Below, piece by piece: positions 58,997 to 64,000 of a stretch of 64,000 bases of DNA. Each line of letters starts with the position of its first letter. The first letter of the stretch is position 1. The notes beneath the pieces were generated by a model. That model was not told where the DNA came from. It was given only the letters and a program-made list of their open reading frames with translations, and made no database searches. The stretch lies in the NCBI RefSeq assembly GCF_029525575.1, contig NZ_JAPDIA010000003.1, positions 1,604,214 to 1,668,213 of the forward strand, in the 5' to 3' direction. Position numbers and translations under genes: made by a program. The stretch is from Cohnella rhizosphaerae (GTDB taxonomy: Bacteria > Bacillota > Bacilli > Paenibacillales > Paenibacillaceae).

Positions 58997-59024
58997 AAGC
59001 AGCGGCCGAGGCCGCTGCTTTTTT
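58997..59024 (+). terminator. Intrinsic terminator after the hydrolase gene
   Basis: AAGCAGCGGCC-GA-GGCCGCTGCTT stem followed by TTTT. Confidence 0.92.
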
Positions 59025-59075
59025 GCGCAGATGATCGGCAAGGGCGATTGGCGAAGCCGCCGGGAGGCTAATGCG

Positions 59076-59428
59076 ATGATCTTTTATCCGAAATTGCCGC
59101 AGCAGGCTGCGATCGGGGTCATGGCGCCGTCATCGGGCGTTTCCGAGGAACGGCATTGGTTCGTGCGTCATGCGGTCGCTCAGCTGGTTTGAAAATTGCT
59201 CGGGCATTCTGTTCGGACGCAGCGGCGTGCATATTCCGAGAGAAGGCTATACCGAGCTCGACCTGTTCGAAGAGATCGCAGAAGAGATCGGCGTGCCGGT
59301 CGCGTATGATATCGATTGCGGACACAAGCCGCCGCAGCTGACGCTTATCAACGGGGCGTATGCCGAGGTTGCCGTCGAAGCGGGGGCGGGGGACGCTGGT
59401 GCAGACATTTCGACCTTGTGGATGGTAG
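59076..59428 (+). pseudogene. Remnant of an S66 LD-carboxypeptidase-like gene
   Basis: The first 38 codons (MIFYPKLPQQAAIGVMAPSS ... HAVAQLV, good RBS GGGAGG) match the N-terminus of S66 peptidases, which trim peptidoglycan tetrapeptides. The next frame holds only the C-terminal part (CSGILFGRSGV, ELDLFEEIAEEIGVPVAYDIDCGHKPPQLTLINGAYAEV). About 200 central residues, including the nucleophile-Ser region, are missing. A further extra G at 59388-59392 precedes the end (TLVQTFRPCGW). The internal deletion cannot be explained by a homopolymer miscount, so this looks like real decay. Confidence 0.8.
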
Positions 59429-59432
59429 TGAA

Positions 59433-59460
59433 AAAAGAACCGCATCGCAGCGGTTCTTCT
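59433..59460. terminator. Bidirectional terminator between the S66 remnant and the GH15 gene
   Basis: AAGAACCGC-ATCGCA-GCGGTTCTT with A-rich left and T-rich right flanks. Confidence 0.82.
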
Positions 59461-59464
59461 TCAT

Positions 59465-61432
59465 TTATTTCGCCCAATAACCTGCCTCTTCCAGCATCGA
59501 CACCGTCAGCACGAACATCGCATGCGACCAGGTGAGCGGCACGATCCAGGCCGGCTCGCCGGTGACGCGGTCGATCTGCTCGGGCAGCAGGCCGGTCTCC
59601 GTGCGGTGTGCGGCCGCCCACTGCAGCAGCGCGTACGCCTCTGCCAACTGACCGTTGCGCACGCGATACTGCGCGAGCCACAGCGTCGTCAGAATCCACG
59701 GATTGCCGCCGATGTAGCCGTCGTTCTCGTAGCGCTTGATGCCGCCCACGCCCTCGACATGCAGCAAGCCGGCGATCGTATCCGCCGTCCGCTGCATATA
59801 CGGATGCTCTGCCGGCAGCACGTTAAACGGGATGGATACGCCGAGCAGACTGATATCGACGATCGGATCGTGCCGCAGCTCGTAATGTTCGTAGCCCTTG
59901 GCAGTCCGGCCGGCCTTGCCTTCCAAACCTTGAGCGGCGGCATGCGCGTACACGCCGCCATCTACCTTGAGCTTAAGCCCGCGGTAGAAGCTGCCGGCGT
60001 CTTCGTTCCAGCAGAGCGACTCGATCGAAGCGGCGATCCGGTCCGCGACGTCCCGCCAGCGGCCGGCCAGCCCGGTCTCGTGCTTCAGCTCCGCGAACGA
60101 AGCGGCGGCGCGCAGTCCGCCGCAAACGGCTGCGGCGGAGTAAGTATGCTCGGCTTTGCGCTCCTCCCACAGGTCCATGCTGGGAAGCGGCAGCCCCGTC
60201 TCCTCGTCGATGTAGCCCGCGAGGAACGCCGCGCCCTTGGCGACGGCCGGCCACATCCGCTCCGCGAACGCCGCGTCGCGGTTGTGCTCGTACAGCTGCC
60301 ACATGCCCCAGATGACTGAGGCGCCTTCGTCGATCTGCAGCCCCCAGGAAGGCGCGAGGCTGCCGTCGTGGTAATGCCGCTGCTGCCAGGAGCCGTCCGG
60401 CTCTTGGGCGCTTAATGCCCATTCGTAAAACTTTTCGGAGACGCTCGTTAATCCGGACTTGTTAAGCGCGGTCGTAATAAACGCCGCGTCGCGGCCCCAG
60501 CAATAGGCGTAACCGCCGCAGCGGGAAAATTGCTCGTCCGGCTCGGGCGCCGCGAGCAGGCTGCCGGTTCGCTCGTCCGCCATCAGCCTAAAGGTCAGGA
60601 GCGAGCGTTCGTATGCCTCGGCGATCGCCGGATCGACGCCGGCCGGCGCGCGATTGGCATCGCGAAGGTACTGATGCCAATCGTCTGTCGTCCGTTCGCG
60701 CCATTCGGAGACGGAGCGGCTCTTGGCGTGCGCCAGCGCGTCGAGCGCTTCCTGCCGGTTGTGGCCTGCTGCGATGTAGACGGGGAGGACGAACGATTCG
60801 CCGGGCTGAAGCTCCTCGATGCGCCAGACGAGCGCGCCGTCCGGCTGCATGTCGATATCGTTGCCGTTCAGCCAGGCATGCTCCGCCTGCTCTCGGGACG
60901 ATCCGCACTGGAAGCCGACGCATTCGCGATCGCTGCCGACGGCGAAAAAGTAGCGGTGACGGTAATGGACCATCGCATCGTTCGTCTCGTCGAACAGGGT
61001 CGTATTGTACAGCGCGCTCTCTTCGATGCGAAAGGAAGCGTACCAGACGAAAGTGAAAGAGAGCGGCTCTGCGGAACGGTTGTCGATCTTGTACGCCCGC
61101 ACCAGAAAATCCTGACCGGGCACCGCATAGTCGGTCTGTTCGACCGCGAGCGGAAAGCTCGGATGTTCGGCGCGCACCTGGACGATATTGGTGTGCGGCA
61201 CGTATGCGATGCGGTGCTGCCAGCCGTCGTCGCCGTCGTCGAACCAGACCGTGCCCGAAGTCGAATGGTCGAGCTTGAGTCCGGTACGAATCTCGTCGAC
61301 GTGCTGCGGGAAATCCACATGCGGCCACCAAAGCCGGTACAGCCGTCCTGTCCGTCCCAGCGAGGCAAGCATGCGGCCGTTGCCCGCGACGGCGTCGATC
61401 AAATGCGGTTTGTTAAGCGTAAAGTCGTTCAA
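59465..61432 (-). CDS. GH15-family glucoamylase-like protein
   Basis: 655 aa from TTG 61432 (GGAG about 10 nt upstream, overlapping the end of the regulator gene before it). The N-terminal beta-sandwich (about 1-270) and C-terminal (alpha/alpha)6 barrel are as in bacterial glucoamylases. GYAYCWGRDAAFITTAL and SMDLWEER (catalytic Glu) are GH15 signatures; IVDISLLGVSIPF and NPWILTTLWLAQ are further barrel motifs. It releases glucose from the ends of maltooligosaccharides or related glucosides in the cytoplasm (no signal peptide). It forms a two-gene unit with the LacI regulator directly upstream. Confidence 0.92.
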   Translation of the reverse strand: MNDFTLNKPHLIDAVAGNGRMLASLGRTGRLYRLWWPHVDFPQHVDEIRTGLKLDHSTSGTVWFDDGDDGWQHRIAYVPHTNIVQVRAEHPSFPLAVEQTDYAVPGQDFLVRAYKIDNRSAEPLSFTFVWYASFRIEESALYNTTLFDETNDAMVHYRHRYFFAVGSDRECVGFQCGSSREQAEHAWLNGNDIDMQPDGALVWRIEELQPGESFVLPVYIAAGHNRQEALDALAHAKSRSVSEWRERTTDDWHQYLRDANRAPAGVDPAIAEAYERSLLTFRLMADERTGSLLAAPEPDEQFSRCGGYAYCWGRDAAFITTALNKSGLTSVSEKFYEWALSAQEPDGSWQQRHYHDGSLAPSWGLQIDEGASVIWGMWQLYEHNRDAAFAERMWPAVAKGAAFLAGYIDEETGLPLPSMDLWEERKAEHTYSAAAVCGGLRAAASFAELKHETGLAGRWRDVADRIAASIESLCWNEDAGSFYRGLKLKVDGGVYAHAAAQGLEGKAGRTAKGYEHYELRHDPIVDISLLGVSIPFNVLPAEHPYMQRTADTIAGLLHVEGVGGIKRYENDGYIGGNPWILTTLWLAQYRVRNGQLAEAYALLQWAAAHRTETGLLPEQIDRVTGEPAWIVPLTWSHAMFVLTVSMLEEAGYWAK

Positions 61433-61438
61433 TGAGGT

Positions 61439-62467
61439 TCAGCTCCAATTGCGTTTGAGATTAACGGAAGATTCGCGGACGATCAGCTTGTGCGGCACGA
61501 TCGTGCGCAACTGCTGGGTCTTGTCTTCGTCGATATGCCGAATAAGCAGCTGCGAGGCCATGTAGCCGAGCTGGTAAATGCCGATGTCCACGCTCGAGAG
61601 CGGAGGCGAAGACAGCTCGGAAAGCGCGATATTGTTGAAGCTGACCAGACTCAGGTCGTCGGGGACCTTGTAGCCGAGCTCCGTCAATCCCCGCAGGATG
61701 CCGAAGGTGACGATGTCGTCGATGACGACCAGCGCGGTAGGCCGCTCCGGAAGATTCATGAAGAAGGCCATCGCCCGATAGCCGCTCTCCTGAAGGAACT
61801 CTCCCTCGACGATCCAGTCCGGCTCCATCCGGAGCGCGTGTTCGGACAGCGCCTTCTTGTAGCCCTTCAGACGGTCGTCTGACACGGTGAGATTGGTCGG
61901 TCCGCTGACGAAGCCGATCCGCTCGTGTCCCTGGGAGATCAGATGGACGGTGGCGTCGTAGGAGGCCTGCACGTTGTCGTTGTCCACGCACAGGATATTC
62001 TCGCTGCCGTAGTGACCGATCAGAATGAAGGGGAACGCTTCTTTTTGCAAAAACGAAATGATAGGATCGTTCTTCCGGGACTGCAGCAAAATGATGCCGT
62101 CGACGCGTCTTCCCTTGACCAGGCGCGTGACCGCCTCCACTTCGTCCTGCTCCGAGCTGCCGGCGGTCATCAGCACATCGTAGCCCTGGCGGGAAGCCTG
62201 GGTGGTGATGCCCCGAATGCTCTCCGAGAAAAAGTGATTCTGAAAAAGCTCCTCCGCCGGACGCGGCAGCACCATGCCAAGCGTGTACGTCTTGTTGCTG
62301 ATGAGCCCGCGGGCCATAATATTCGAATGATAGCCAAGCTCCTCGACGATCTCTTTCACCTTCTGCGACGTTTCCTTGCTGATGCGCGGGTGGTTGGAGA
62401 GCACGCGGGAGACGGTGGACGGGGATACGCCCGCCTTCTTGGCGACGTCCTTAATCGTGACTGTCAT
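61439..62467 (-). CDS. LacI-family regulator, MalR-like
   Basis: 342 aa from ATG 62467 (GGAGG 5 nt upstream). HTH TIKDVAKKAGVSPSTVSRVL and hinge NIMARGLISNKTYTLG, then an effector domain (GYDVLMTAGSSEQDEVEAV, GIILLQSRKNDPI, LVSFNNIALSEL). The ending IVPHKLIVRESS is family-typical. It lies upstream of the GH15 gene and divergent from a maltodextrin-type binding protein, the usual setting of MalR regulators. Candidate operators are in both promoter regions. Confidence 0.93.
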   Translation of the reverse strand: MTVTIKDVAKKAGVSPSTVSRVLSNHPRISKETSQKVKEIVEELGYHSNIMARGLISNKTYTLGMVLPRPAEELFQNHFFSESIRGITTQASRQGYDVLMTAGSSEQDEVEAVTRLVKGRRVDGIILLQSRKNDPIISFLQKEAFPFILIGHYGSENILCVDNDNVQASYDATVHLISQGHERIGFVSGPTNLTVSDDRLKGYKKALSEHALRMEPDWIVEGEFLQESGYRAMAFFMNLPERPTALVVIDDIVTFGILRGLTELGYKVPDDLSLVSFNNIALSELSSPPLSSVDIGIYQLGYMASQLLIRHIDEDKTQQLRTIVPHKLIVRESSVNLKRNWS

Positions 62468-62484
62468 GGCGACCTCCACTTGTG

Positions 62485-62494
62485 CAAGCGTTTG
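62485..62494. promoter_or_regulatory. Candidate MalR operator near the regulator start
   Basis: CAAGCGTTTG, a LacI-type pseudo-palindrome with central CG, 17 bp before the regulator start codon on the minus strand; it suggests autoregulation. Confidence 0.6.
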
Positions 62495-62719
62495 AACTTC
62501 TTTAATAATTCTATGTTACATGAACGCTCCGTTATTGTAAACGGTACCTTAGACTGGAAAATAATCAGAAAGGGAAACCGGTACTATTTCTGTGTACCTG
62601 CTTTTATAAATGTAATAAAAAAGAAATGAGATTTTAGAATTAGTGAGAAATAAAGAGAATTCATGAGAAATTAGAAGTTTTGAAGGAAATCCAATCTGTT
62701 TTTGGCATCCGCGATCGTT

Positions 62720-62747
62720 TTTACATACAGGGAAAATGTTGTATATT
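62720..62747 (+). promoter_or_regulatory. Probable promoter of the binding-protein gene
   Basis: TTTACA (62720-62725), a 16-bp spacer and TATATT (62742-62747). The AT-rich stretch 62510-62700 before it shows no gene. A small AAAAGGA/TCCTTTTT hairpin with a T-run (about 62824-62850) lies in the leader and could act as an attenuator. Confidence 0.55.
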
Positions 62748-62862
62748 ATTGGTGCGGCGCCTAAAGCGCTTCCATGACGGAAGACAGGGGAATACGGGAC
62801 AACTTAAACGATTATCGAATCGTTAAAAGGAGATGTTCCGTCCTTTTTTTTGCCCATTCGTA

Positions 62863-62872
62863 CAAACGTTTG
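62863..62872. promoter_or_regulatory. Candidate MalR operator before the binding-protein gene
   Basis: Perfect palindrome CAAACGTTTG, 48 bp before GTG 62921. It is closely related to the site at 62485, so one regulator could control both transcripts. Confidence 0.65.
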
Positions 62873-62920
62873 CGCAAGGTGTCCGAGCTCGCACTCGATC
62901 TGAAGAGAGGGGAAAAAGCA

Positions 62921-64000
62921 GTGAAATTAAACAAATCTTTGACGATGATCTCCGCCCTGTCCCTGATGGCCGTATCGCTCGCCGCTTGCAGCGGCAACAA
63001 CGGAGGAGGCAACAACGCATCGCCGTCGGCATCCGCCGCTTCGCCTTCCGCTTCCGCAACTTCTTCGGCGCCGTCCGAATCCGCATCGCCGGAAGCGACG
63101 GACATCGAGCCTGAAGCGGGCGCCAAGCTTGTCGTGTGGGCTGCCCAGGAACAGAAGGATTTCCTGGAAACGATGGGCAAAGAATTCGAAGCGAAATACG
63201 GCATCAAGGTCGAATTTCAAAAAGTGGGTTCGGCCGACGCGCTCAACAAGATCGTAAAGGACGGTCCTGCCGGCGTCGGCGCGGACGTGTTCATGCTCGC
63301 GCACGATCAATTGAACCGCGCGGTTCAAGCGGGCGTCATTCTTCCTAACGACTTCTACGCCGAAGATACCCAGGCCAACTTCGCCAAGACCGCCGTCGAT
63401 GCGGTGACGGCGACCGACGGCATCCTGTACGGCTACCCTCGCAATATCGAAACGTATCTGCTTTTCTATAACAAAAATCTCGCCAAGCCCGAAGATCTGG
63501 CGTCCTGGGACGCGATCAAGGCATTTTCGAAAGCGTACAACGTACCGGCAGAGAAAAAATTCGGCATCATGTGGAAGCTGGACGATTCCTACTTCAACTA
63601 CGCATTCATGGGCGGCAACGGCGGCTACGTATTCGGCAACAACAACACCGACCCGGGAGACATCGGCCTTAACAACGAAGGATCGGTCGAAGGCCTCAAG
63701 TTCATGCAGAGCATGAAGGAAGTCATGCCGTTCAAGGTGGCCGACGCGACACCGGACGTGAAGACGGACCTGTTCCAAAAGGGCAAGCTCGCCATCGATA
63801 TGGACGGCATCTGGCAGCTCGGCTCGTTCACGAAGGAGAAGCTGGGCTTCGACGTCGGCGCCGTGCCGCTGCCTCCGATGCCGAACGGCAAATCTCCCAA
63901 GCCGTTCGCCGGCGTGCAGGCGTATTTCGTCAGCCAATTCTCGCAATATCCGAACGCGGCCAAGCTGTTCGCGCACTTCGTCTCCTCGCAGGACGCCGCG
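62921..64000 (+). CDS. Maltodextrin-type solute-binding lipoprotein, 3'-partial
   Basis: At least 360 aa; the frame is open to the window end. GTG 62921 follows GAGAGGGG. The signal peptide has the lipobox VSLAACSG, then a Ser/Ala/Pro linker, then a family-1 sugar-binding domain: KLVVWAAQEQKDFLETMGKEF, GADVFMLAHDQLNRAVQAG, GILYGYPRNIETYLLFYNK and AIDMDGIWQLG. The NIETYLLFYN and DVFMLAHDQ segments resemble MalE/MdxE proteins. Permease genes are expected beyond the window. Together with the MalR-like regulator and GH15 enzyme it forms a maltodextrin utilisation locus. Confidence 0.92.
   Translation, partial: MKLNKSLTMISALSLMAVSLAACSGNNGGGNNASPSASAASPSASATSSAPSESASPEATDIEPEAGAKLVVWAAQEQKDFLETMGKEFEAKYGIKVEFQKVGSADALNKIVKDGPAGVGADVFMLAHDQLNRAVQAGVILPNDFYAEDTQANFAKTAVDAVTATDGILYGYPRNIETYLLFYNKNLAKPEDLASWDAIKAFSKAYNVPAEKKFGIMWKLDDSYFNYAFMGGNGGYVFGNNNTDPGDIGLNNEGSVEGLKFMQSMKEVMPFKVADATPDVKTDLFQKGKLAIDMDGIWQLGSFTKEKLGFDVGAVPLPPMPNGKSPKPFAGVQAYFVSQFSQYPNAAKLFAHFVSSQDAA

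Overview
The window reads as a chromosome segment of a high-GC, endospore-forming Firmicute of the Paenibacillaceae (Cohnella/Paenibacillus-like). This rests on the Bacillus-type purEKBCSQLFMNHD order, guanine-type purine riboswitches, strong AAGGAGG ribosome binding sites, SLH-anchored surface protein architecture, the PurF propeptide style and abundant LacI/ABC sugar loci. The genus is an inference.

Layout. 1-11.2 kb: the end of an NRPS gene (partial C domain, A, carrier protein, papain-like Cys domain, beta-sandwich) overlapping a GH13 gene, then an IS256-family element inserted in a repeat array, a neopullulanase-type GH13 on the minus strand and a phosphopantetheinyl transferase. 11.2-28.1 kb: a carbohydrate island with a LacI regulator and four perfect GGGAACGTTCCC operators, an ABC importer, an amidohydrolase, a sedoheptulokinase-like FGGY kinase, a GH38 alpha-mannosidase, an IS4-family element, a GmhA-like isomerase, a ROK kinase and a raffinose-synthase-like GH36. 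28.2-33.4 kb: a peroxiredoxin and a large SLH surface protein with RCC1-like repeats. 33.5-37.9 kb: guaA, a YdcF-like protein and a riboswitch-controlled NCS2 purine permease. 38.5-42 kb: an ABC exporter with a C-terminal cNMP domain and two GNAT-like genes flanking a 34-residue peptide. 42.2-57.8 kb: a guanine riboswitch and the complete purine operon. 57.8-64 kb: a small membrane protein, a hydrolase, a decayed S66 peptidase, a GH15 glucoamylase-like gene with a MalR-like LacI regulator, and a divergent maltodextrin-type binding protein cut by the window end.

Two things run through the whole window. First, eight intergenic tandem arrays share a period of about 51-52 bp (about five helical turns). 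Each is built from a palindromic core plus a spacer that is constant within the array but differs between arrays. Three lie inside the purine operon and both IS elements have inserted into arrays. I know no name for them and regard them as the best candidate for an undescribed system. Second, 17 genes, including essential-type purine genes, carry 29 apparent single-base frameshifts, nearly all an extra base in a homopolymer (mostly G5 read as G6). This points to sequence or assembly error, so I give whole-gene coordinates and the shift positions; products are described after mental correction.
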